NCBI GenBank assembly: GCA_021713295.1
Contig: JAKJJU010000012.1
Span: 1 to 64,000 of the forward strand
Origin: Thiotrichales bacterium 19S3-11
GTDB lineage: Bacteria > Pseudomonadota > Gammaproteobacteria > Francisellales > Francisellaceae
Length of the DNA: 64,000 bases
Direction of reading: 5' to 3'
Numbering within the stretch: the first letter of the stretch is position 1; the number at the start of each line of letters is the position of its first letter. Positions 1 to 8,586 of this stretch are shown piece by piece. Position numbers and translations under genes: made by a program. The notes under the pieces were generated by a model. The model was not told where the DNA came from and made no database searches. It worked only from the letters and a program-made list of their open reading frames with translations.

Positions 1-1
1 T

Positions 2-121
2 ATTGCTAAATCGCTAGCTAGAGCAATTAATTCTTCAGAATATATCTGTAACATTATCAAAGCTACATTTAAACCTGAAATATCAATTAGTCAAAGAATG
101 GCTCTGGTAGGTGTCATGTAG
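2..121 (+). CDS. C-terminal end of an unrecognised protein (partial)
   Basis: An open frame enters from the left edge and runs 39 codons to a TAG stop. The visible tail is mixed helical and ends in QRMALVGVM. It matches no family I can name. Only the 3' end is in the window. The next forward ORF begins 59 bases later in another frame, and its frame is open back to a TGA at 124-126. The two pieces could therefore be one gene broken by a frameshift, or two separate small genes. Confidence 0.35.
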   Translation: MAKSLARAINSSEYICNIIKATFKPEISISQRMALVGVM

Positions 122-180
122 TGTGAAAAGGTTTACACCAAATTAATCCCAGCTTAATTAATAAAAATACTGTAAATATA

Positions 181-681
181 ATGCTAGTAATTTACAAAAT
201 TAATCCTGATTTGCTTGATGGTATTTCAAATGCGGATAATCCAATTCTAGATATTGCAAGTAAATTAAAGCAGGTTAATCAAAGTGAGATGGCCATTCAG
301 TATTTAATTACCAATGGACTAGAACAAGCAAAAACAGCAACTGGAGATTCAAACAAACGCAGAATTGCAGATCATCTATTAACTAATGTGGCTCAAAATG
401 ATTTAGTTCAAACCTTGTGTAATGGAGCTAGGGCTATGTCTCATCATACAAATTTATTTAAATCACGTTCAACTACAACTATGCCAAAAGCCTATCAAGC
501 AGCACAACCTTATTTTGAAAAAGCCAGAGAACTATTAGACATTTCAGATAACCATTGGCAAAGAATATTAAAATGTAAACCGGATAAGTTTGATAGTTTA
601 ATGCAGGAAGATGAAAGGCTAATTTTCTCATCGTATTCAGATCAAAAAAATCAAGAAGTAGTAGAATACTTGCTCGATTAA
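181..681 (+). CDS. Hypothetical helical protein, 166 aa
   Basis: I do not recognise this family. The protein is soluble, predicted largely helical, with no signal peptide or membrane segment. It is rich in Asn, Gln, Lys and Asp, as are many Legionella or Francisella accessory proteins (impression only). No Shine-Dalgarno sequence is visible before the ATG; the preceding bases are AT-only. The frame stays open upstream to a TGA at 124-126 without another ATG, GTG or TTG. That makes the start doubtful and leaves open that this is the 3' part of a disrupted gene continuing from position 2. Its stop overlaps by 4 bases the stop of the convergent MFS gene. Confidence 0.5.
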   Translation: MLVIYKINPDLLDGISNADNPILDIASKLKQVNQSEMAIQYLITNGLEQAKTATGDSNKRRIADHLLTNVAQNDLVQTLCNGARAMSHHTNLFKSRSTTTMPKAYQAAQPYFEKARELLDISDNHWQRILKCKPDKFDSLMQEDERLIFSSYSDQKNQEVVEYLLD

Positions 682-1952
682 TAACTAAGCTTGGTAATCT
701 CTTTTGTTGATTTACAAAATGTCTCTTTAATAAAAAATACAGAAATAACGAGCGCAACTACCATCAAAATTGGCATGATAATAAAGGCTTGTTGATAATC
801 ACTAATACTAATCTGCTGTGGGTTATCAGAAACAGAAGCTAATAACCAGCCAATCACTGGCGCATTAATTGAAGTAACCAGCATAATCATTGCATTATTT
901 AGACCAAGACCTGCAGCAAGATAGTTGTGATTGCACTGCTCAGCCATAATGGCAAAACCAATACTTTGTCCACTTGCACCAATGCCTAGTAGGAAAAATG
1001 CACTATATAAGGTTGTTAAATTAATTGGAAAATAGATAATAATACAAATCGCAATAATGCAGCAAATAGCAGATAACACCATCATTTGTTTGCGTTTTGA
1101 AGTTAAATCGGAAATAAGTCCTAGAAGAGGGCAGCCAATAGCATAACCTAGCCATGAGACGGTTAGCATATAAGAGGCACTATTAGAACTGTAATGATGA
1201 AGCATTAAATATGCTTTACCACTATTTTCTGAGAGATATTCGATAGAAAAATATACGCAGGCTGAAAAAACTGCAATTAACCATACTTGTGGTTGTCGCA
1301 TTAAGCCATAAAGATCCCTTGTTAGAGGACGCGGGCGTTTCAAAATTTGAAAATTAGCAATCTGCTTTTGGTTGTTTTTAACGATTAATATAACAAGTGC
1401 TGCGATTGCAATGCCAATAATTCCAAGCATATAGAAAATAAAACGCCAGCTAATATGTGACTCATTAGCAATGGCATTCATTGGCCCTGCCGAGAGCATA
1501 GGCCCCATCGTACCAATAAATTGGGAAATCCCAATAAAAAGAGCAATATTTTTTCTTGGCATCCAGTCATAGACGGCAACGAGTAAACAGATAAAACCAA
1601 AGGCTGAGCCAAATCCCATTAATACTCTAAAAATCACTGCAGTATCAAAGGTATGAGTTGAGCCAAACCCAATTACAGCGATAGAGCAGATAATGACGGC
1701 AATAAAAAGTGTTCGTTTTAAACCAAAACGATCAGTAATTAGGCCAACAGGAATTTGCATTAAGCCATAAATTAATTGGTAAGCTGTCGAACTTAAAATA
1801 GCAAAAGTAACAAAGTTAAGTTCAAGGTCATACATAATTGGATGCTCAAACGTGCCCAGTAAAGTACGTAAGAGAAACTCATACATGAAAAATAAGGCAC
1901 AAATTAGCCAGATAATTGTCCCAATAAAGCTTACTTTCTGCTCTTTGATCAT
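678..1952 (-). CDS. MFS transporter, Pht-like
   Basis: A 424-residue major facilitator with about 12 hydrophobic segments. The motif-A loop between TM2 and TM3 reads GLITDRFGLKRTL, and a second such loop between TM8 and TM9 reads GLISDLTSKRK. The family moves small organic solutes across the inner membrane. By eye it is closest to the phagosomal-transporter (Pht) type carriers of Legionella and Francisella, which import amino acids or nucleosides; the substrate cannot be read from sequence. The gene lies 3 bases downstream of the AstE-like gene on the same strand and is almost certainly co-transcribed with it, so the transported compound may be related to N-acyl amino acids (inference). Confidence 0.8.
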   Translation of the reverse strand: MIKEQKVSFIGTIIWLICALFFMYEFLLRTLLGTFEHPIMYDLELNFVTFAILSSTAYQLIYGLMQIPVGLITDRFGLKRTLFIAVIICSIAVIGFGSTHTFDTAVIFRVLMGFGSAFGFICLLVAVYDWMPRKNIALFIGISQFIGTMGPMLSAGPMNAIANESHISWRFIFYMLGIIGIAIAALVILIVKNNQKQIANFQILKRPRPLTRDLYGLMRQPQVWLIAVFSACVYFSIEYLSENSGKAYLMLHHYSSNSASYMLTVSWLGYAIGCPLLGLISDLTSKRKQMMVLSAICCIIAICIIIYFPINLTTLYSAFFLLGIGASGQSIGFAIMAEQCNHNYLAAGLGLNNAMIMLVTSINAPVIGWLLASVSDNPQQISISDYQQAFIIMPILMVVALVISVFFIKETFCKSTKEITKLSY

Positions 1953-1955
1953 AAA

Positions 1956-2972
1956 TTATTCGCTTGTATCTGGTTGTGATTCTTCCCATACTTCAATCAG
2001 TGCTTCTGCCTTGATATTGTCAATAAATGAATCAATTTTAAATATTGAAGCACCTTCTTGGATTAAAGGAGAGCGGTTAATGCCAACAATGACACCATCA
2101 ATAGGTGACTTCACAACCGTTGTATTTTCATTGCTAAAGGGGTCAGATAACCGAGCAAGCTTATCGCCTTTTTTAATATATTCTCCAAGGCTTACCTCAG
2201 CATGTAAAATGCCAGATGAAGGTGAGGTTAACCAATCTTCATCCTTTGAAAATAATGGCGAGACTTGATCATCAGCTTCTTCATTAATCATATCAATTTT
2301 GCGCATGACATTAAGCACACCTTCAATACCAGTTGTAATCGCTTCTTGATCAAACCGCATGGCTTCACCTGCTTCATAGACCAACAGTGGGATATTTAAA
2401 TTTTCAGTTGTTTGTCTTAAAGCGCTTTTTGATGTTTCAACTTCAGTAATAACAGGGGCTTGAAAGGCTTTTGCTAAGTTTTTTGTTTTGGCGTTATCAA
2501 AATTACAATAGACTTGTGGCAAAATTTCATGGTTTAACGAACCCGTTTGTAATTCAATACAATAATCTGCTTTTTTAAGAATTTCTTCTGTAAAAATATA
2601 GGCGATACGCTCACTAAAGTTGCCATGTTCGTCTCCTGGAAAACTATTAACGATCGATACACCTGAAGGCGTGGTTTTAGGGTAATGGGTTAGGCCATAG
2701 ACATTGAGTGCGGGTATTGTAATTAATGTACCATTAAGTCCATTTGGCTCAAGAATATCATACAGCTGATTAATAATTTCAAGCCCATTAAACTCATCAC
2801 CATCGAGCATGGCAAACGTTAAAAGACATGGGCCATCATGTTTGCCATTAATAACTTTGATAGGCATATACATTGGGGAGCAAGAATATTGCTCTGGTAA
2901 AGGCAAAGCTAACGTTGTTTTTTCACCAGGGTGAATATTTGCATTACAGATTTTTAAATTGTGATTTTTCAT
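1956..2972 (-). CDS. AstE/aspartoacylase-family protein, probably catalytically inactive
   Basis: A 338-residue homologue of the succinylglutamate desuccinylase/aspartoacylase family (M14-like zinc amidohydrolases). Recognition rests on the family framework: LDGDEFNG at about 56-63, NSFPGD at 109-114, ELQTGS at 140-145, YEAGE at 199-203, and a C-terminal barrel-like region. Enzymes of the family have HGDE, DLNR and DLHTGS at the first three places. Here the first zinc His is Asp57, the DLNR Arg segment is SIVN, and the second zinc His is Gln142. Glu60 and Glu200 remain. I read the codons directly (GAT for Asp57, CAA for Gln142). The fold is likely kept but classical zinc catalysis lost. It sits first in a two-gene operon with the MFS carrier, so a binding or regulatory role is possible. 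Confidence 0.8.
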   Translation of the reverse strand: MKNHNLKICNANIHPGEKTTLALPLPEQYSCSPMYMPIKVINGKHDGPCLLTFAMLDGDEFNGLEIINQLYDILEPNGLNGTLITIPALNVYGLTHYPKTTPSGVSIVNSFPGDEHGNFSERIAYIFTEEILKKADYCIELQTGSLNHEILPQVYCNFDNAKTKNLAKAFQAPVITEVETSKSALRQTTENLNIPLLVYEAGEAMRFDQEAITTGIEGVLNVMRKIDMINEEADDQVSPLFSKDEDWLTSPSSGILHAEVSLGEYIKKGDKLARLSDPFSNENTTVVKSPIDGVIVGINRSPLIQEGASIFKIDSFIDNIKAEALIEVWEESQPDTSE

Positions 2973-3099
2973 TAGAAGCCTTAATGAAGATTTTCTTCTG
3001 ATGATGCATATGCTAACATTAATGACTTGTTGGATTCAACTGTTGGCTTAATCAGTCAAAATTAGGCTTTAAGCAAATTTGGATAGTTTTTATCGTAAT

Positions 3100-3621
3100 T
3101 TATTTTGGTACTTTTAAGTCGAGTGTTTCAATAACGGCACCATTTGCTTTGGCCTCATTCAGCCAATAATCAGCAAGAATGAAATTTTCTTCAGTGCCAA
3201 TGCCCTTAAGGTAGAAGTAACTTAAGTAGTATTGAGCTTGTGCTTGACCTGATTGGGCTGCAATCAACATAGATAAAAAAGCATTCTTCTTACTGATCGG
3301 TACACCAATGCCTTGTAGGTACATTAAACCTAGTTTAAATTGGGCCTCAGCATAGCCTTTACTAGCTGAGAACTTAATCCAATTAACAGCAGCTATTAAA
3401 TCAGGCGTTGTATTGTTTTCACCGGTGCTGTAGTCAATGCTTTTTTGATAGGCTTCTTTAGCTGAAATAGTACTATTTTTGGGAATATCAGATTGATAAA
3501 TTTTTTGAGTTGTCGCCGCGTGACTAAGTGGTTCTGGTATTGGATTAGTATCATTTGAGGCGCAGGCACTTAACGCTATAAAACTTATGAGTATAACTAA
3601 TTTAATAAGTGCTTGAAGCAT
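3100..3621 (-). CDS. Sel1-repeat lipoprotein
   Basis: A 173-residue protein with a signal peptide ending in a lipobox LSAC, so Cys20 should be lipidated. The mature part holds about two to three Sel1-like (TPR-type) repeats, for example AAVNWIKFSASKGYAEAQFK, then GLMYLQGIGV and SYFYLKGIGT. Sel1 proteins are helical solenoids that mediate protein-protein contacts, often at the envelope and in host-interacting bacteria. The location is inferred to be periplasmic face of a membrane. It stands between mfd and the AstE-like gene, all on the minus strand with gaps of about 100-130 bases, so co-transcription is uncertain. No specific partner can be named. Confidence 0.75.
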   Translation of the reverse strand: MLQALIKLVILISFIALSACASNDTNPIPEPLSHAATTQKIYQSDIPKNSTISAKEAYQKSIDYSTGENNTTPDLIAAVNWIKFSASKGYAEAQFKLGLMYLQGIGVPISKKNAFLSMLIAAQSGQAQAQYYLSYFYLKGIGTEENFILADYWLNEAKANGAVIETLDLKVPK

Positions 3622-3718
3622 AATATTACCTATTATAGTTTGTATTAATATTTAAGGTTAAGTTTGGCTATAGCTTACTGAAATTTCTTGATGGGTTCAA
3701 TTACAGGTTTAGTTATTT

Positions 3719-6700
3719 TTAGCGGTTAACTAAGCTAAAGCTTTGAAATGCAGTTAAGAGGTTTTTAACAAAATTAATTCTTTCATCAGCATTTAGTAGT
3801 TTTTTCTTAATCAAAAGTTTACCTTGTTGCGATAGTTGGAAGTCTTTATGATTTTTTTGGACATAGGTAATTAATTGAATTGGTTCAAAACGTAATGGTT
3901 CGCTAAAATCAATTCTACCGCCTGAGCTATTCAGTTCAATTTTTAGGATACCTAATTTATTTGCATCTAGTTTAAAATGGCAAACGTCAAATAAATGAAC
4001 GGTTGCTTCAGGCAAAAGCCCAAATCGATCAATCATTTCAATTTTAATGTCATTTAATTGTTCATGTGATTCAGTTGAAGCAATGCGTTTATATAATGAT
4101 AGACGTTGATGAACATCCGGCATATAGTCATCGGGAATTAAAGCTGCGATACGCAACTCAATTTCAGTATGATTTTTAATGAGTTCAAAATCAACGGCAT
4201 CAATTGTTTTGCCGGATTTCAGTGCCGTAACGGTACGATTAAGTAACTCAAGGTAGAGGTTAAATCCAATGCCTTCAATATTGCCACTTTGCTCTTTGCC
4301 TAGTAGCTCACCTGCACCTCTAATTTCTAAATCATGTGACGCCAGGATGAAGCCTGCACCTAATGATTCGTGGTCACTTAAAGCTTCAAGGCGCTTTTGA
4401 GCATCCTTTGTTAGAGACTTCCATGGTGGTGTAAGTAGGTAGGCATAAGCTTGATGATGTGAACGACCAACCCTACCACGTAGTTGATGTAATTGTGCCA
4501 ATCCAAAGTTATCAGCTCGATCAATTATAATTGTGTTGGCATTTGGTATGTCAATGCCGGTTTCAATAATCGTTGTACAAACAAGTAGATGCGAACGTTT
4601 ATGCTGAAAGTCAAACATAATACGCTCTAGCTCTTTTTCGCGCATCTGGCCATGGGCTGTAGCAATTTTTAAATCTGGAAATAGGTTTTGTAGTTTTTCT
4701 GTTTTTTGGAAAATGGTTTCAACTTTATTATGTAAATAATAGACTTGTCCACCTCTTAGTGTTTCACGAGTAACGGCTTCGCGAATAACTGATGCTTGAT
4801 CTTGGCGTATAAATGTGTTGACAGATAGGCGCTTTAGCGGAGGTGTTGATATAATTGATAAATCACGAATGCTTGATAGTGCCATGTTTAGTGTTCTGGG
4901 GATAGGCGTTGCAGTCATTGTTAGGATATCTATATTAGTCTTTAATGCTTTAATTTTTTCTTTGTGGCTAACACCAAAGCGATGTTCTTCATCAACAATC
5001 AAAAGACCAAGTTTAGCAAATTTAATGGTAGGTGAGAGTAGTTTATGCGTACCAATAATGATATCAATTTGACCCGAATTAAGTTGTTTTAAAATATCAT
5101 TTTGTTCTTTGGTGCTTTTAAAGCGTGATACGACCTCAACACGAATTGCAGTATCTGCAAATCGGTCACTAAAGTTATTATAATGCTGTTGAGCTAATAG
5201 TGTTGTGGGGACTAGGATGGCAACTTGTTTATTGTTATTAACCGCAACAAAGCTTGCGCGCATGGCAACTTCAGTTTTACCAAAACCAACATCGCCGCAG
5301 ATAAGTCGATCCATTGGCTGAGTACTTTGCATATCAGCTAAAACCGCATCAATGGCTTGTTGCTGATCAGGGGTGGTCTCAAATGGAAATTTTTCAGCAA
5401 AAGATAGATATTCGCTTTCATTAAATTGATTGCTAAAGCCTGATCTTAATTCTCTTTTTGCATAAATATCGAGTAGTTCAGCAGCAACATCCTGAATCTT
5501 TTTAGCAGCTTTTTCTTTGGTTTTGTCCCATTTATCATTGCCTAATTGATTTAAAGGAGCATTTTCAAGTTCTGTACCACTATAGCGACTAATTAAGTTC
5601 AGAGATTGAATCGGAACATATAATTTGCCACCTTTTGCGTAACTTAATGTTAAGTATTCTTGTGGCTTTGAGCCTAAGTCAAGGATGGTTAATCCATCAT
5701 AGCGACCAACACCATGATCAATATGTACAACAGCACAACCAAGCGTTAAGTCAGTGAGGTCTTTTAATTGGCTACCAGCATGTGCTTGGAATGTTTTATT
5801 TTTAGTCTGCTTAATATAGTTAGGTGCATGGTTGCTAAAAAGCTCGCTTTCAGTAATTAAAGATAAATTTTTAGAGATAAATCCACGACTAAATGGCGCA
5901 TGAATTAAAGTTAAATGTTCAGCGGATGTTATTGCTTCTTCAAAGCTATGGCAAAAGCTAACCTTTAAATTAAGATTTTGTAGTTGTTCTTCTAAAATTT
6001 TTGCACGTCCTAAAGAGTCAGCACTAAAAATTATTTTTTGCTGTGCATTTGACTCGATAAATTCAACTAAACGCTTAAAAGGTTGTTTAAATTGATAGTG
6101 GACAGTTAAATCATTAAAAGGCTCAAAGGCAAGCTTACAGCTTTTATCTTTTGTATCTTCTTGGTAAATATGTAATTGAGAAAAGGCTTTTGTTGTTCTA
6201 AAGAAGTCAGTTGGGGAATCAAATATAGCTTGGGGTTCTAGTATTGGTCTGGATGTGTCATGTTTTAACTGTTCATATTGATGATTAATGTCTTGCCAGT
6301 AGTTATTTGCCATCTGTGATGTATGATTTAAATGAACAATTAAGGTATCTTCATTTAGGAAGTTGCAGATAGTTGTGGTATCTTCGAAAAACAGCGATAA
6401 ATAATATTCGATACCTCCAATATAACGGTAGTTTAAAATATCTTGGTAAGTTTCATCATTCGTGCCACGTTCATCGAATGCTTGTTGCCAGTTGCTAGCA
6501 AAGATATTAATACTATTATGATCAAGTTTAACTTCGCGAGTGGGTAGAATATTGATTGATTCAATTGATTCCTCTGAGCGTTGTGTATCAATATTAAAGG
6601 TACGAATGCTATCGACTTCATCATCAAATAAATCAATACGAAATGGATGATCAGAGCCCATGGGGAAAATATCAAATAAACTACCGCGAACAGCATATTC

Positions 6701-7195
6701 TCCACGATTATTAACTTGGTTAACATAATGATAACCACTTTCCTCAAGTTTTAATCGATAACTATCAATGTTTAATTTATCATGGCGATTTAAAATAAAG
6801 GTTGATTGCTTAAGGTAGTTCAGTGGTGGCAGGCGTTTAAGTAACGTTGTAATTGAGGCTATAAGTAGTAAATTAGTTTGATTGTATTTCAGTGCATGTA
6901 ATGTTTTTAGGCGTGTAGAGATAATATCTTCACTGGGAGAAAAGCGATCATAAGGAAGAGTCTCTAGATCAGGAAATAAATAAATTTTCTCGGTAGTAAG
7001 TAAGTAAGTTAATTCATCATAGAGTTGATTGGCTTTCTGTAAGCTATCAGTGATGATTAATAAACTGCGTTTTTCATGTTGAATTTGCTTTTCGTATAGC
7101 TCTTTTAGGACCAATGAGCAAGCACTACCAACTGCAGCTGTTAAAATTGGCTTCGCACCTGGTTTTAACTTGGGTAATTTTTGCAAGTAAGACAT
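3719..7195 (-). CDS. mfd: Transcription-repair coupling factor Mfd
   Basis: The 1158-residue length is normal for Mfd. It removes RNA polymerase stalled at DNA lesions and recruits UvrA. The order of domains fits: N-terminal UvrB-like region with a degenerate Walker A, an RNA polymerase-interaction (CarD-like) module near 485-550 starting CAVVHIDHGVGRYDGL, then a RecG-type helicase with Walker A CGDVGFGKTE, a DEEH box (VDEEHRFGVSHKEK), motif III TATPIPRTL, and motif VI QLRGRVGRS. The C-terminal autoinhibitory domain closes the protein. The start MSYLQK is the only reasonable one. It is probably transcribed alone. Confidence 0.97.
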   Translation of the reverse strand: MSYLQKLPKLKPGAKPILTAAVGSACSLVLKELYEKQIQHEKRSLLIITDSLQKANQLYDELTYLLTTEKIYLFPDLETLPYDRFSPSEDIISTRLKTLHALKYNQTNLLLIASITTLLKRLPPLNYLKQSTFILNRHDKLNIDSYRLKLEESGYHYVNQVNNRGEYAVRGSLFDIFPMGSDHPFRIDLFDDEVDSIRTFNIDTQRSEESIESINILPTREVKLDHNSINIFASNWQQAFDERGTNDETYQDILNYRYIGGIEYYLSLFFEDTTTICNFLNEDTLIVHLNHTSQMANNYWQDINHQYEQLKHDTSRPILEPQAIFDSPTDFFRTTKAFSQLHIYQEDTKDKSCKLAFEPFNDLTVHYQFKQPFKRLVEFIESNAQQKIIFSADSLGRAKILEEQLQNLNLKVSFCHSFEEAITSAEHLTLIHAPFSRGFISKNLSLITESELFSNHAPNYIKQTKNKTFQAHAGSQLKDLTDLTLGCAVVHIDHGVGRYDGLTILDLGSKPQEYLTLSYAKGGKLYVPIQSLNLISRYSGTELENAPLNQLGNDKWDKTKEKAAKKIQDVAAELLDIYAKRELRSGFSNQFNESEYLSFAEKFPFETTPDQQQAIDAVLADMQSTQPMDRLICGDVGFGKTEVAMRASFVAVNNNKQVAILVPTTLLAQQHYNNFSDRFADTAIRVEVVSRFKSTKEQNDILKQLNSGQIDIIIGTHKLLSPTIKFAKLGLLIVDEEHRFGVSHKEKIKALKTNIDILTMTATPIPRTLNMALSSIRDLSIISTPPLKRLSVNTFIRQDQASVIREAVTRETLRGGQVYYLHNKVETIFQKTEKLQNLFPDLKIATAHGQMREKELERIMFDFQHKRSHLLVCTTIIETGIDIPNANTIIIDRADNFGLAQLHQLRGRVGRSHHQAYAYLLTPPWKSLTKDAQKRLEALSDHESLGAGFILASHDLEIRGAGELLGKEQSGNIEGIGFNLYLELLNRTVTALKSGKTIDAVDFELIKNHTEIELRIAALIPDDYMPDVHQRLSLYKRIASTESHEQLNDIKIEMIDRFGLLPEATVHLFDVCHFKLDANKLGILKIELNSSGGRIDFSEPLRFEPIQLITYVQKNHKDFQLSQQGKLLIKKKLLNADERINFVKNLLTAFQSFSLVNR

Positions 7196-7327
7196 AGTTA
7201 TTTAGGTTCAATTTTAGTTTAATTAAGAATTTTATCGGTTATTATTATAACGCTTGCTAAGTGAAGGGCAAGGCTATTGTTGAGTAAGTCAATGGATATT
7301 AGTCGTTAAGTTAGAGGAGGAAGGTAT

Positions 7328-7909
7328 ATGATAAAAGAGCTCATGTTAGGGATATTGACAATGACAGTGACTGGTAGCGTTTTTGCAGCAGATAGTTATA
7401 TTGTCAAAGAGGGTGACTCATTATCAAAGATCGCAGCGACACAAATAATGAATCGACAAGATTATGTTGATTGTTTACAAGCAGTGAATCATATTTCAAA
7501 TATTAATCGTATTTCTGTCGGAGAAAAACTGATTCTACCAAGTATTCAAGCATGTAAAAAGTTACTTGCTCCTATGGCTTATCAGCTGTGCAGTGGTAAT
7601 CTGGCGAATCAAACTTGTCAGAAATTTCAGAATAAAGATCAATGTATGGTTCATTTAAAACAATGTCAGAAGGCAAAAGGGCAAGTTAAGCCTTGGCTTT
7701 GCGGCAGCTGTCACCCTATAAAGTCGGTACCTGAAAGTAAGCAGGCATTGCCTCCAGCTTATTTATCAGTTAAAGGATTTAAGGCTTGTTTAAGTGAAAA
7801 GAGTATGGGAAGTTGGAATGCCTATTGCATGCCTGAAATAAAGCCTAATCTATGTGATGAAGATGCTTGGATAAAGTTATCGCAAATGAATATTAAAACC
7901 TGTGATTAA
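7328..7909 (+). CDS. Secreted LysM-domain protein with 12 cysteines
   Basis: A 193-residue protein with a signal peptide (residues 1-20, cleavage after VFA), then one LysM domain at about 23-72 beginning SYIVKEGDSLSKIA and ending ISVGEKLILP. LysM binds N-acetylglucosamine polymers such as peptidoglycan. The remaining 120 residues are not recognised but contain most of the 12 cysteines of the mature chain, including WLCGSC. The even number suggests a disulfide-stabilised periplasmic or exported module. A very strong ribosome site, AGAGGAGGAAGG, lies just before the ATG. It is monocistronic and convergent with the next gene, separated by a GC-rich palindrome. Confidence 0.8.
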   Translation: MIKELMLGILTMTVTGSVFAADSYIVKEGDSLSKIAATQIMNRQDYVDCLQAVNHISNINRISVGEKLILPSIQACKKLLAPMAYQLCSGNLANQTCQKFQNKDQCMVHLKQCQKAKGQVKPWLCGSCHPIKSVPESKQALPPAYLSVKGFKACLSEKSMGSWNAYCMPEIKPNLCDEDAWIKLSQMNIKTCD

Positions 7910-7918
7910 GGTTAATAC

Positions 7919-7966
7919 AAACAACCCACTCTGGTGCGCATCGTAGGGTGGCCTAGAGGGGTTGTG
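7919..7966. repeat. GC-rich palindromic element between convergent genes
   Basis: Arms ACAACCCACTCTGG (7921-7934) and CCTAGAGGGGTTGT (7952-7965) pair with one mismatch and one small shift, around a loop containing GTAGGGTGG. The right arm covers the last codons and the stop of the minus-strand gene. The segment is much more G+C rich than its surroundings. It could act as a bidirectional terminator, but it has no clear T-run, and it resembles REP-type intergenic palindromes. Family membership is an inference. Confidence 0.45.
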
Positions 7967-8525
7967 TCCGATCCGTTCCCAAAATAAAGTCGTTTGGTTG
8001 TTGTAATGATTCATCAAAAAAATAGCTGTTCGGAGCGTTTAGGTTGAATGCTTTATTTTTTTGTTGTAATTTAAAGTATTGCAGGGCCTGTTGCGGGCTG
8101 TCAAATAGCATTACAGAATTAAGCGGGGTGCCGACTTGTATTAAAAAACCATCTTCATTAGGTAAATTACTTCCTTTTATGGTAAACGATTGATTAACTG
8201 ATATTAAAATACACTTTCCTTTAAATTGAGTTAATGGTGATGTTGAGTACTCTACTAATGTTCTTTTGCTTGCTAAGTTTCTATTGGTAATTTTTGGATT
8301 ATAAAAACACTCGTTATTAGCTATTTGATTAATTATTTCCGCATTGCTTGCAGTAAATTTTTCAAGCATCTTAAATTCACCACCAGCACATTTTAAACAA
8401 ATTGTATTTTGTGCTTCTTCTTTGGTACAAACTCTATATAGATAGATTAAATCATTTTGCCTAATTTGGTGCATAAGAGCAAAATTACTAGGGCTATAGC
8501 TTGATTGAGCGTTGGATGGTTTCAT
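7953..8525 (-). CDS. Hypothetical protein with an ADP-ribosyltransferase-like R...STS pattern
   Basis: I do not recognise the family with confidence. The 190-residue protein has no signal peptide or membrane helix. LYRVCT places an Arg at residue 31, and EYSTSP gives a Ser-Thr-Ser at 94-96. It is followed by a hydrophobic strand (KCILISV) and an acidic turn NEDGFLIQVGTP with Glu124. This order, Arg, then STS, then Glu before a strand, is what R-S-E ADP-ribosyltransferase toxins show. The spacing is plausible, but a canonical ExE or QxE pair is not evident. It is monocistronic, between convergent LysM and co-directional bcp. Alternative: an unrelated accessory protein with a chance pattern. 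Confidence 0.5.
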   Translation of the reverse strand: MKPSNAQSSYSPSNFALMHQIRQNDLIYLYRVCTKEEAQNTICLKCAGGEFKMLEKFTASNAEIINQIANNECFYNPKITNRNLASKRTLVEYSTSPLTQFKGKCILISVNQSFTIKGSNLPNEDGFLIQVGTPLNSVMLFDSPQQALQYFKLQQKNKAFNLNAPNSYFFDESLQQPNDFILGTDRTQPL

Positions 8526-8586
8526 AGAGTTTATTCCCCCTCTTTTATTATTTACAGTACATCAATACTTTTATAAATTGGTTGTA

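Noticed and set aside
1852-2268. 138-codon ORF on the plus strand
   Set aside because: Antisense to the MFS and AstE-like genes, no ribosome site, and no resemblance to any family.
3718-3730. KorB-operator-like TTTAGCGGTTAAC (11 of 13 matches)
   Set aside because: It coincides with the mfd stop codon, is not repeated near parAB, and two mismatches break the dyad.
4760-4775. parS-like sequence matching 13 of 16 consensus bases
   Set aside because: It lies inside the mfd coding region and encodes ordinary residues there. Mismatches fall in the second half, and the ParB here is KorB-like rather than Spo0J-like.
6433-6747. 104-codon ORF on the minus strand
   Set aside because: Lies in another frame wholly inside mfd.
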